Of a stretch of 64,000 nucleotides of DNA, positions 1 through 9,964 are shown in pieces. Position numbers and translations under genes: made by a program. How positions within the stretch are numbered: position 1 is the first letter of the stretch; every line of letters starts with the position of its first letter. The stretch covers positions 146,713-210,712 of the forward strand of contig MU277726.1 of assembly GCA_022385805.1 (NCBI GenBank), given 5' to 3'. The DNA is from Pilatotrama ljubarskyi. Taxonomy: Eukaryota > Basidiomycota > Agaricomycetes > Polyporales > Polyporaceae. A model generated the notes under the pieces. The model saw only the letters and a list, made by a program, of their open reading frames with translations, ran no database searches and had not been told where the DNA came from.

Positions 1-1241
1 CTACGAAACTGGGCTGACAGGCGGAGTGATGTGGCGCGCGGACTGGGACTATGCACGCCAGCTGATCGGGCGCGTACCGACCGAGAACGAGACGCGCTGG
101 TGGGACCCGGAGGGGTGGTGCGTGCTGCCGAAGCATGAGCCTTACGTGAGTCGTCTTTGGCCCCGTTCCTGCGCCCTAAATCTGTGCGGGTCAGCTCATA
201 GCACATGTGGGAGACAGAGCTACGACTTCGTGCTATCGGCCGATGGGACCGTGGTACCGGAAGACCTCCATCCTTCGGCTGAGAAGCTGGTTCCTGTCGC
301 GGACGGATATCTTGTACACAACGTTACCGGCATCCGCGTGCAAATCGTCAGCCGCTTGGACGGGAAGGGCTACGACATCGCTAAACGTGGGTTCTCGATA
401 TGCTACCGTGCTGAGGCGTAGAGGAGCTGACCGGCCCTCAGTCGGACCGTACGCTGTGAAGACGGGGCAGAAGATCTACTTCAACGACAGCCAGCTCGTG
501 CTCGCCCCCATCCCAGGCAAAGGTGCCCAAGGCGCAAGTACGCCTAGCCAACGCATCCCAGTAGTCGAACTGCGGCTCTACCTAGACCACGTCGATCCCC
601 TCTTCCAGCTACAAGAGCTCGGCATGCAGGATGTCATCACCGAGGCGATCGTCGAAGCTGCGACGGCCATGTTTGCTGGAGACCCTGCCCCGCCATCGCC
701 GTCCTCTGACAAGCCACCACTCCGCTTCGGGCACGGGGACGGGGACGGGGTGCGTGTCGTACGCTTCCCGGACAACCCCCTCGGCTGTACGCCTTTCCAC
801 GAGAAGCTCGACGGAGAGGCGGTCGTAGTGGCCCGGGGCGAGTGCACCTTCCTCGAAAAGCTCGTGCACGCGCAACGCGCGGGTGCTTCGGGTGTCGTCG
901 TCCTCGGCGACGAGGACCACCACATAAACCCGTCGGCGGACGCGCAGGAGCTTGCTGCGGCAGGTCCGGAGATCAACGACGTTGCGATAGTGGTTCTTCG
1001 CCGCGCAGACGCGGAGCTTGTCCTGGACATGCTGGACGCGGCTGAGCGGCACGGGTTCGGGGAGGTCAAGCTCGTCGTGGAGCCTTGGGACGCTGTCCCA
1101 GCGGAGGCGGAGCAGGCGCAGCCGACTCGGACGCGAGAGACGAAGGAAGGAGACACGGCGAGAGAAGGGAAGCAGGAGGACGTGCCGCGGATGCTCTTCC
1201 TCAACAACCACCCGCTGATTAACACGAGGCTATTAGTCTAG
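1..1241 (+). CDS. GH47 (EDEM/Htm1-like) alpha-mannosidase with PA domain, 3' part
   Basis: The gene is cut by the left window edge, so the start is missing. I join 2-145, 218-386 and 442-1241; introns 146-217 (gtgagt) and 387-441 (gtgggt...ctcag) restore one frame. The first part (YETGLTGGVMWRADW, DGYLVHNVTGIRVQIVSRLD, KTGQKIYFNDSQLVL) resembles the C-terminal end of the catalytic barrel plus the linker seen in fungal EDEM-type proteins. From about 760 to 1090 there is a protease-associated (PA) domain with the typical 'VVVARGECTFLEKL..A..AGASGVVVLGD' pattern, split here by variable residues. Family knowledge: these ER-lumenal enzymes trim mannose from misfolded glycoproteins to mark them for ERAD. 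No KDEL-like tail is seen; the protein ends NTRLLV. The PA domain is the firmest part; the GH47 assignment rests on the short C-terminal segment. Confidence 0.6.
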
Positions 1242-1423
1242 AGGTGGAGATGCATGTACAGATGTACAGGTGCGCGTGTGGTACAGTGTGCACACGCGCT
1301 CTCGATGATACGAATACACTGGACTCTCTGGTATACCGCGCCGGTCGACCTGCCCGGGCCTGTATCGTTTCTGCCTAGGAACCTAAAACCCCATATACAT
1401 ATCCGCTGGAACTGGATTGGGCT

Positions 1424-2148
1424 CTAGTCGTCGACCTTGACGATGGAGTACAGGGGTGCGTCGAGCTTCTCGGAGGGCTTGAGGAAGGTGAGCTCGATAA
1501 TGAAGAGGTACTCGAGCGTCTTGCCGCCGAGCTTGGCTACAAGCTCGCCCGCTGCCTTCGCAGAACCACCTAGGTTCTATGAGCATCCTCGTCAGGATCC
1601 AGTACGGTATGTTACCCACCAGTAGCGACCAAGTCGTCCACAATGACGACGTTCTGGCCAGGCTTGATAGCATCCGCCTGCATCTCAAAGACGTCCTGCA
1701 GAAGCGCGCGCCGTCAGATCCATGACCTTCCAATGTGAGAAAATTGGCAGGGAACGCACAACGCCGTACTCCTTCTGATACTCCGCGTGGATCGTCTCGC
1801 CAGGAAGCTTGCCCTTCTTCCGAACGGGCACGAACGCGGCGCCGAGACGCATCGCGATGATGGGTCCGAGCAGGAAGCCGCGCGCGTCGAGGCCGACCAC
1901 GACGTCGATCTTTTTCGACGGCGAGGTCGCGATCGTGTGCGACGTCAGCCGGTGCACAAAGTGCGTGATCAGCGTCTCAAATGCGACCGGGTCACGGAGG
2001 AGGGGGAAGATGTCCAAGAAGACGATTCCCTGAGAGAATACAACGTGAGCTTTAGAGTGAATGTACGATATGGCCAGTATCGCACCTTCTTCGGGTAGTC
2101 GGGGAACGACCGTAAGAGGCCCCTCAGGTAGTCGACGTCGGCGGGCAT
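1424..2148 (-). CDS. APT1: adenine phosphoribosyltransferase
   Basis: Four exons on the minus strand, 2148-2086, 2029-1760, 1695-1620 and 1569-1424, encode 184 residues, the normal APRT length. The start [12 protein letters not shown] is followed by [14 protein letters not shown], a family hallmark, then [13 protein letters not shown] and [18 protein letters not shown]. The PRPP-binding loop [13 protein letters not shown] is formed across the 1570-1619 intron, which splits the ATG-G codon, so the motif confirms that splice. Known role: cytosolic salvage of adenine with PRPP to AMP. The intron between YGV and DVFEMQ (1696-1759) also restores a continuous family alignment. It is transcribed in the same direction as the eS1 gene upstream of it, with a 410-bp gap that must contain its promoter. 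Confidence 0.93.
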
Positions 2149-2558
2149 GGTGATGGTCTAGTGTATGCCTTTCTGCAGCCACTCGACTGCGATAAAAGCC
2201 TGTGGCTGGAGCCGATAATTTGTGCTGCTACCGATCATCTAGTAGATCGGGCACAGCTTGTACAGATCTCATGCGCGCTTCGAAGCAAAACACGCGTCTA
2301 TTCAACACCAATGCTGCGAATACTCTGCGGTCGACGAGATGCATTTCAAGCGATTCTGGGTGGGTCGTCTTCGTGCCTACGGCAAGTCACAGATGTTTGT
2401 GCTGGAATAATCACGCAAGTCCACCCAGTGGACCGAAAGCAAGCAGAAGGCAGAATGGGCGGTACGGCAAGCGTAGTCGTGTCACATAGTCATACCCTTG
2501 TAGCATATGCGAAAAAAATCATGGTAAAGCGATACATGAGCAGACAACATGTGAGCTT
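2149..2558. other. intergenic: APRT promoter and eS1 3' end
   Basis: 410 bp between the eS1 stop codon and the APRT start. No coding signal is credible here. It should hold the eS1 3' UTR and terminator (minus strand) and the APRT promoter. I see no clear TATA element in APRT orientation. Confidence 0.4.
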
Positions 2559-3563
2559 TTATACAGACTCGAGAATCTCGGGCTCCTTGAAGTCCTTGAC
2601 CACACGAGTGCCAGTCTCCTAGAAATGAAAGGACGGTTAATCGCAGGCCAAAGACGCTGCGCACATAGAAGACTCACGTCTGTCGACTCGCCATGGAGCT
2701 CGAGGAGCTTCGACATGTCGAACTTCGGCGACTTGAGGATCTTCGCCTTGTGAACGTAGACGTTCTGGAGAGGGTAAATGCTCCGCGCCGCCTTCTCAAT
2801 CTCCCGACCAATCGCCTCCGGAACGAACTTCTGGACGAGCTCCTTCAGGTCGCAACTCGACGCCTCCCGGGTCATGATCTCGAACATCTTTTTGCGGATC
2901 TCCCGGATCTGTGACGACTGGGCGTACGTCGTCTTCTTCACCTGGGTGGGCCGACGCTTCGTGAAGCCAATAGCGAAGAGACGGAGGAGGTAGCCGTCGG
3001 TCGTCTTCACGTCGACGTGCGCCTCAATGAGGGTCTGCCACTTGCGAACGAGCGAGCGGAGCTTGTCCGAAGTGAAGCTCATGCCGTGGAAGTTGGTCAG
3101 GCAGTTCTTGCCCTGGACCTCGTCGACCCGGAGCTTGATCTTGCGGAAGGCCTGCTCCTCATCCTTGTTGAGATCGGCCAGGGAGACCTCAACGATACGA
3201 CCCTTCAGGTAGTCGTTCGCATTTTCTGGACGCAAATCAGGCCTGCCCCCTAACGATATGCGCCTGGATATACGTACTGAGACCCTGAGAGCGGTTGACA
3301 AGAGTCTTGCCGACGTTCTTGACCTCGAAGATCGAGGGCGCCTTGATGTCGTACCAGTCTTTCCACCCATCTCTCAATCTCACTGGCATCCCCCGTATTC
3401 GCTGGAGACTCACCCTTGCGGGAGAAGGGGTCAACGACCTTCTTCTTGATACCCTTCTTGCCCTTAGACAAACGCTTGTTCTACACGCCAGCAGAGGTGA
3501 GTTATGGAGAACGACCAGCATGGAAACCACCGGAAGTTCACGACAGACCTTGCCAACAGCCAT
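2559..3563 (-). CDS. RPS1: 40S ribosomal protein eS1 (S3Ae family)
   Basis: Five exons, 3563-3549, 3480-3414, 3358-3278, 3225-2678 and 2618-2559, give 256 residues, close to the 255 of the yeast protein. The start exon is only MAVGK, the early-intron layout common in fungal ribosomal-protein genes. Exon 2 is the basic tract [14 protein letters not shown]; then come [40 protein letters not shown] and [19 protein letters not shown], all hallmarks of eS1. For intron 3 I chose the acceptor at 3226 rather than the nearer AG at 3243, because only 3226 keeps frame and gives [12 protein letters not shown] as in other eS1 proteins. Role: structural component of the 40S subunit near the mRNA exit. The C-terminal exon ends [11 protein letters not shown]. 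It is divergent from ATG10, 193 bp away. Confidence 0.96.
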
Positions 3564-3756
3564 GATGGGTTATCTGGAGAGTTGCGGCAGGGAGGGACCG
3601 CAAGGAGAGGGAGCCGGCAGTTGGACGGGCTGAGTTTTGGGATGCGTGAGGACCACCAGACGCGGGCAGTAGCAGGCTAGGCTGTGGGAAAGTCCTCACA
3701 GTGGCTGAACCTTAATTCTGCAACTACCATCGGCGCTTCCCACGCCACACATCCTC
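3564..3756. promoter_or_regulatory. bidirectional promoter region eS1 / ATG10
   Basis: The eS1 start (minus) and the ATG10 start (plus) are 193 bp apart, so both promoters must share or abut in this interval. It is GC-rich, with no obvious TATA box. This is inferred from gene layout only. Confidence 0.5.
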
Positions 3757-4511
3757 ATGCTCACCACACTCACCCGCGCACAGTTCGAGGACGCATGTCG
3801 CCGTTATGTCGACGCTCACTCTGCTGGTCGCCGTCCTGACGTGAAGACCTATCCATCTGGGTGGCTTTGGAATGAACATTCTGTACGCTTGTCCGACTAC
3901 TAGCTTCTGTATCAGTCTAATGGCGAGCAGTACATCTCTGGGCTTGGTTACCTAGCGAGGACTGTTCTCCTACCCCGGAAGCACACACCTGAGGTCGATG
4001 AAGCTAGCGAGCTATGCGAGCCCTTGGCGATTGACGATGAGGCCGTCTCTGTCCCTGCCGGCGACCTCCTGACGTGCAAGCAATACGTGGTCTATTCGGC
4101 GACATTCGAAGTGCCCGCTTTCTACTTCACCTTGCACGAGAGTAGTGCGTACTGCTGCAGTGGTTGGCCTATCTTCCCTGACAATTGTAGCTGCGAGTAG
4201 CCGGGTCACCTTTGCCTCTTGACGAAGTGGTCAAGTCAGCCTTATTCCGGCGCCATGCCCTTCCCTCGCCAGATGGCAACACCTTCGCTCTGACGCTTCC
4301 GGACTCCTCGCTGGCGTTACTTTCGCAAGGCGATCATCCTACCCTCGGGACGCCCGCATGGTACTTCCATCCGTGCCACACGTCCGAGGCGGTCAGGGAG
4401 ATTTTGGCAGCGTCCGGCGGCACCGGGGCTGGAGACGAACTGCTGCGATGGATGGAGGTGTGGTTCATGGTTATGAGTAACATAGTGGATTTTTCTGCTG
4501 GCAGTCAATGA
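3757..4511 (+). CDS. ATG10: autophagy E2-like conjugating enzyme ATG10
   Basis: Three exons, 3757-3882, 3916-4144 and 4201-4511, encode 221 residues. The start MLTTLTRAQFEDACRRYV and the segment KQYVVYSATFEVPAFYF match the N-terminal and beta-sheet core of Atg10/Atg3-type proteins. PAWYFHPCHT holds the expected HPC active-site cysteine, and a hydrophobic C-terminal helix (WMEVWFMVMSNIV) follows. Family knowledge: Atg10 receives Atg12 from the E1 Atg7 on this cysteine and transfers it to Atg5, enabling Atg8 lipidation and autophagosome growth. The second intron (4145-4200, gtgcgt...gagtag) was chosen over an earlier AG because it alone joins the two open frames as HESTGSPLPLDEV. Confidence 0.85.
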
Positions 4512-4900
4512 TATCGTCCTGTCGCGTGAGTTCGTTGTCGGTCCATGCATTTTGTTGAGCATCGGGCGTCGGCCCATGGGGTCGGGCGCGTGGCGCACGC
4601 GGAACCGGGGCGGGGGTCTCGTGGGCGTGCGTTGAATCACCTGCTCTTGGCCGCTGTGCCCACCGGTCGGGTCTTCGACGCGCCAGCGATCCCCGAGTCT
4701 TATAAAAGGCCGAGCGCTGTCTCAGCTTCGCTGCCTCCGACGTTGTTGACAACACCGGCACGACTTTGAGCACAACACGCGTCTGTTGAGAGAAGACCGG
4801 CGCCCCAGTCGTACGATCGTCAAATACCCAGATCCCCGACCCCGCGTTAACGGCTAATCGATCAACTCAGCCCAACAAGCGGATATAAAGCTCGGACGCG
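4512..4900 (+). promoter_or_regulatory. thiolase upstream region with TATA-like box
   Basis: This 389-bp gap contains TATAAAAGG at 4701-4709, about 200 bp upstream of the thiolase start. A second TATAAAG at 4884-4890 is too close to the start codon to be the core element of that start, but could serve the downstream ATG at 4973. The box is a sequence match only; transcription start is unknown. Confidence 0.4.
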
Positions 4901-6439
4901 ATGCTTGCTGCTCGTGTAGCCATACCCTCCTCTCCAGCGACCCGTTTTCCCCTCAGACACCTCGTCCGCAGAATGGTATGTCTTTTCGTTCGTCGGATCT
5001 GCTCAAGGCGTACAACGTCTTACCCATCTCCTGCAGTCCTCCCAGACCCGTCACGAAGCCGTCATCGTCGCTGCCGCGCGAACGCCTGTGGGATCCATTA
5101 ACGGCTCTCTGAAGACCCTCACGGCCCCTCAGCTCGGTGTCGTCGCACTCAAGCGCGCCTTCGAGCAGTCCGGTGTCAAGCCCGAGGCGGTCGAGGAGAT
5201 CTACTTCGGCAATGTCGTCCAGGCTGGTGTCGGGCAATCTCCTGCTCGTCAGGTCGCGCTCGGCGCGGGCATGAGCACTCGCTCGGATGCGACAACCATC
5301 AACAAGGTCTGCGCCAGTGGCATGAAGTCGATCATGCTCGCGGCCCAGAGCATCGAGTCTGGCTACAAGAGCGTCGTGGTCGCTGGTGGTATGGAGAGCA
5401 TGAGCAATGCGCCGTACGTGTGCAAGACTTTACGTACCGTTTCGGTCATTCATCAGGTCTTGTGTTCAGGTTCCTCCTGCCTCGCCAGAACCCCGTGTTC
5501 GGCAAGTTCACCGCCAAGGACTCGCTTGAGAACGACGGTCTGTGGGACGTCTACAACGAGTCCGCGATGGGCAACTGCGGTGAGGCCGCTGCTGAGAAGC
5601 ACGGTATCACCCGTGAATCCCAGGACGCGCACGCCATCGAGTCGTACAAGCGGGCAGAGCGTGCATGGAAGGCTGGCGCCTTCAACGCTGAGATCGCGCC
5701 TGTGACGATCAAGGGCAAGAAGGGGGACACGGTCGTGTCGGAGGATGAGGAGTACAAGCGCGTCATCTACGAGAAGATCCCTACCCTCAACCCCAGCTTC
5801 AAGAAAAACGGTGGCACCATCACGCCCGCCAACTCTTCGAGCTTGAACGATGGTGCTTCGGCGCTCATCCTCATGTCTGCGGAGAAGGCGCGTGAGCTCG
5901 GCGTCAAGCCGCTCGCGAGGGTTGTCTGTGAGTATCTTCTGGTCGAGCGATCGGAAGAGCACGTAGTACTGACAGATAGCCCACAGCGTACGCTGATGCT
6001 GGTGTTGACCCAATCGACTTCCCTGAGGCCCCCACCTTGGCACTCCCTGTGGCTCTTGAGAGGGCAGGTCTGAAAGTGGATGACATCGCGCAGTTCGAAA
6101 TCAACGAGGCGTTCTCTGTTGTCGTCAGGATCGCTGAGAAGAAGCTTGGCATTGATCCTGCGAAGATCAACCCCAACGGGTACGTATGCATCGGGGTTCC
6201 GTATGCCAACCGAGGCTCATCTCATATCTGCAGTGGTGCGGTCGCCCTCGGCCATGCTATCGGCAACTCTGGCTCTCGTATCATCGTCTCGTTGGTGCAC
6301 TCGCTCAAGTCCGGCGAGTACGGGGCTGCTGGTATTTGCAATGGGGTAAGAAACGAACCTTCGACATACATGGCGTCGAAATTAACCCGTTATCGTTTAG
6401 GGTGGCGCTGCGTCCGCGCTGGTTATTCAAAAGTTGTAA
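4901..6439 (+). CDS. ERG10: acetyl-CoA C-acetyltransferase (acetoacetyl-CoA thiolase)
   Basis: Six exons, 4901-4975, 5037-5413, 5470-5927, 5987-6179, 6234-6345 and 6401-6439, give 417 residues. Thiolase motifs are complete: the nucleophilic cysteine in [21 protein letters not shown], the NEAFSVV segment, the histidine in [10 protein letters not shown] and the second cysteine in AAGICNGGGAAS. Reaction: 2 acetyl-CoA to acetoacetyl-CoA plus CoA, feeding mevalonate/ergosterol synthesis, or the reverse in ketone and amino-acid breakdown. Exon 1 adds an Arg-rich, acid-free leader ([16 protein letters not shown]...) ending in a second in-frame ATG at 4973, from which the protein would begin [14 protein letters not shown] like cytosolic forms. 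The leader has the composition of a mitochondrial targeting peptide, so either compartment, or both, is possible. Confidence 0.94.
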
Positions 6440-7029
6440 TTCTAGACTTCGATCTCTACACCGTGTATTGCTCTCGCACTGCTATCATATCCTGGTTAAT
6501 CATTCGGAACCTTTATCCTTCCCATGTGTGGCCTGTTGATAAGTAATTGAAGCCGATAGCGTGAGTGCGCCCTCGGTAACATCAGAATCTCTATGACGCT
6601 ACAGACGAATCCAGCAAACGCGTCCGCACGCTGGCCGCCGCGGAATGCATTCTTGCTATCTGAAGTGACACAAGTCAAACACAAGTCCTCCCGTGTCTGC
6701 GCGCATGTGAGTGAGGGAGTGCTTTACGGCACGCGGCCCGCTTGCTTATCTCCCACTCCAGTGGCTCGCCCTCCCTCACCCTAGACCTGAACCAGCTGCC
6801 TTCTTCACGGCATTGGTGATTTGGCGGCACGAACAGCAGATACACGGGTGCCGGTGCCTTCCATGACCATGCATGACCCCGTAGTCCTCGGAAGCAGAAC
6901 TCGTTATAAACGGAGGTCCAGCTGACCGGGCGTTCCGTGGGACTGGCAAGCGGGTCGCTGCTGCATCTCATACGAGGCTACTCGACTCCGAGTCCGACGG
7001 CACTGCTCTTCAGTTGCAGATCCTTCGTC
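6440..7029. other. intergenic region upstream of first MFS gene
   Basis: 590 bp without a supported gene. A TATAAA match lies near 6905, about 125 bp upstream of the transporter ATG, and could be its core promoter. Nothing else is recognisable. Confidence 0.3.
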
Positions 7030-9498
7030 ATGCAGACCTCGCTTCAGGACAGGAAGTCTCTCGAGAAAAGGCGGTCTCGGGACGACGAGAAGGACTCGGA
7101 GGCGTATGACGTTACGGTCTCGATCGCGGAGAGCACCGAGGGCGACGAGGCTCTGAAGCTCGTCGGCCGGGAGCGTACGGCGCAATTCAGCGAGGAGTAC
7201 AACAAGAAGCTCCGCAGGAAGTTGGTACGTGCTTTGCCTGCAGGGCGTTCTAGCTGGGAGCTGACGGATTCTGGTAGGACTTCCTCATTCCGCCTCTTTG
7301 CGCCGCCGTGTACTTCACGCAATTCTTGTACGTTGGTTCACTTACATCCTGTCTCGATTGAGATACAAATGTCGCTTCATAGGGACAAGACCTCTCTGAA
7401 CTATGCGAGGTAAGCATAAAGTTGCCTTCGTTCCTATACGGATCGTCCGTTGACGTTCCTTCAAGTATAATGGGCTTCCCCATCACCGGCCAGGTAGTGA
7501 ACCTTCCCTCATCAAGGGAATTCGTACTGAACGGCTGTCAACCCAGCATTACAACCTAGTCTCTCTCGCATTCTATTTGGGTGAGTACTCCGAACACAGC
7601 CGTACGACCTCCGCCCATGATGTTGCAGGTTTCCTCGTCTGGGAGTTTCCTACGGTGTACATCTCGCAGAAGCTCAGGGTACGCAATCACGCTGATTGAA
7701 TGCATACTCGGTATTGACCCGTCAATACCCTAGGTTGCCAAGTACCTCGGCGCCAACATCATAGTATGGGGTGCTATCTTGATATGCCACGCTGCTGCCA
7801 CGTCCTTCGGCGCATTCTTCGCGCTGCGATTTCTCCTTGGTAAGTGGAATGTGCGTTGATCTGAATTACCGGTGTTGACTTCGGGGTAGGAATGTGCGAG
7901 AGCTGCGTCGCCCCCATCCTCATCCTGATCATCTCGATGTTCTATAAGAAAGACGAACAGGTACGTCAAGGCACCCTTCCGGCCCGACTGCATATCCTGA
8001 CCATTTACGCTACGATAGGGGACAAGAGTGTCTTGGTTCTACGTGATGGTGAGTCTCAAGATGTGCCTTGCCATGCTCACCCGCTGACCTGAGGTTGTAG
8101 AACGGTACATGTTCCACGCGTAGTGCTTCCGGTGTCTATCATATCTGACTCCTCGCAGGTTTGACGCAAATCTTCGGCGGCTTCGTCGCGTACGGCGTCT
8201 CCTTCTACGACGGACACAACATCGCTCCGTACAAGATCATCTACCTTCTTCTCGGAGGCCTCGCCATCCTTGTCGGAATCTGCGTCATCGTGTGGCTTCC
8301 AGACTCCCCCGTCCACGCCCGTGTCCTGACGAAAGAGGAGCGCGTCGCTGTCCTTGAGCGGGTGCGAGATGATCAAGGCGGTACCGAGAACAAGCACTGG
8401 AAGAAGGACCAGATCGTCGAGGCGCTCACCGATGTTCGCACCTGGCTGATCGCGTTGACTACTCTGATGAGTGAGTGGCCTTGACCTTGGGGTCGAGCAA
8501 ATCCTGACTGCGTTCGTAGCGAGCATTCCCAACGGAGCGCTAAGCAACTGTGAGTACCGATGATCTTCTACGTCGGCGCCAATGTTCTCATCCACCTTCC
8601 AGTCAGCAACATCATCATAAAGAGCTTCGGTTATACGTACGTATCTAGGGCTATGATCAGCCCTGTGTGATGACTGACACTGTCTTCAGCTCGAAGCAGA
8701 CGTTGATTCTCTCCACTCCAGGAGGAGCAGTAGCTTCTCTCACGACGCTGCTTTGCGGCTGGTACTCCGATAGGAAGGTCGGTCGGATCTCCTGTATTCC
8801 CATGCAGACGGCTCACTCGTAACACAGAACGAGCGGATGATTCCTATCATCTTCTGTCTTATACCCACCATCGTCGGATCGGCCATGCTGATCGGGCTCA
8901 ATGGCTCGGGCAACAAGGGAGCCCTGCTTTTTGGTGAGCAACATCATCCTGCACGAAGAACCTCCTGCCTGACATTCGAGGGTAGCGACGTACCTTATTG
9001 GTACCTTTGGCAGTGCGCTGTCGTCAGTGTACGCGTACAACGCCAGCAACACCAGCGGTCACACGAAGAAGGTCAGACGCCTCTCACTCTAGATCAACGC
9101 CGCCTCTTACCCTGAGCCATACGACGCATAGAACACCATCAACGCGTTGACCTTGGCGACCTTCAGCGTGGGGAACATCATCGGCACGGAGATCTTTCAG
9201 CCCAAGGACGCGCCCGCGTACATCCCGGGTAAGATCGCCATCATGGTCCTCCTCACCGTGCAACTCTTCGTCTCCCTCCTCCTGCGCTGGATCAACCTGC
9301 GCCTCAACATCAAGAAGAGGGAAAAGCTCGAGGAAGAGAAGGCGAAGCACGGCTGGACGGACGAAGACGTGCAGAGGGAGCGCGAACGGCACGCGTTCAT
9401 GGATTTGACGGATAAGCAGTACGTTCCTCTTGGTTTCACGTCGAGCGTGACATGGCTCATTCGGGCTCAGGAACCTGTTCTTCGTGTACACTGCGTAA
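7030..9498 (+). CDS. MFS transporter, Dal5/allantoate permease-like (copy 1)
   Basis: I resolve 18 exons adding to 521 residues. The first exons are 7030-7224, 7278-7327, 7383-7409, 7466-7493, 7547-7580 and 7629-7678; the last is 9471-9498. The N-terminal tail is charged and cytosolic. LDKTSLNYA, FYLGFLVWEFPTVYISQKLR, VAKYLGANIIVWG and FFALRFLLGMCESCVAP are the signature segments of the anion:cation symporter (Dal5/TNA1) branch of the MFS. Later helices include LILSTPGGAVASLTTLL and the C-terminal WINLRLNIKKREKLEEE. These plasma-membrane proton symporters import organic acids such as allantoate, nicotinate or ureidosuccinate; the substrate cannot be read here. The exon at 8101-8104 is only 4 nt (AACG) but is needed to keep frame. 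The gene lies head-to-tail with a paralogue 466 bp downstream. Confidence 0.9.
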
Positions 9499-9964
9499 CG
9501 AACTCAACGACGTCCATGAAAGCAATGTTATTGTACATCTCTATAGATATGTGAGGCTTGCACGAAGCGCCCTCCGCATGTCAACAGGCAAACCTCGCGC
9601 ACCCGGACGGACCGCTGAGAAGATGTGAGAATCGTTATCAAACCCTCTGAGAAGCATTCGCACCGCGGAACACCTGCAGGATGCCGAGAGACACATCTCG
9701 AGGTCTCATGCAGTGCCGCTCCAGCTTCGAGCTGTTATCTCCTCTCCTCTAAGTGCTATCTTACTCTCAGGACCTCGCGCGCACAGTGGCAATCAATGCG
9801 CCAATCTTAGTAACTCTCGGTGCGCTCTTCTTCTTCGGTGCCTCGTCCAGAAGCTCCCTGTTGGTCACAAGATGGCGAGGGTGCTCCTATAAGAGGCGGG
9901 TAGAGCCCGGGCGCGGTGCTATGCGCGGTCTTGCATTCCGTATCCCTCCTTGCTGCTCTTTGCT
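9499..9964. other. intergenic region between tandem MFS genes
   Basis: 466 bp without a supported gene. A TATAAG match near 9887 lies about 75 bp upstream of the second transporter's ATG. No transposon remnant or recombination scar is visible. Confidence 0.3.

Noticed and set aside
578..1225. Two long minus-strand ORFs over the mannosidase/PA gene
   Set aside because: They mirror the coding strand, are Arg/Ser-rich and lack family motifs, whereas the plus frame encodes a recognisable PA domain.
3226..3244. Acceptor AG at 3244-3243 for eS1 intron 3
   Set aside because: It breaks frame with exon 3; the AG at 3227-3226 keeps frame and restores the conserved GLKNAN segment.
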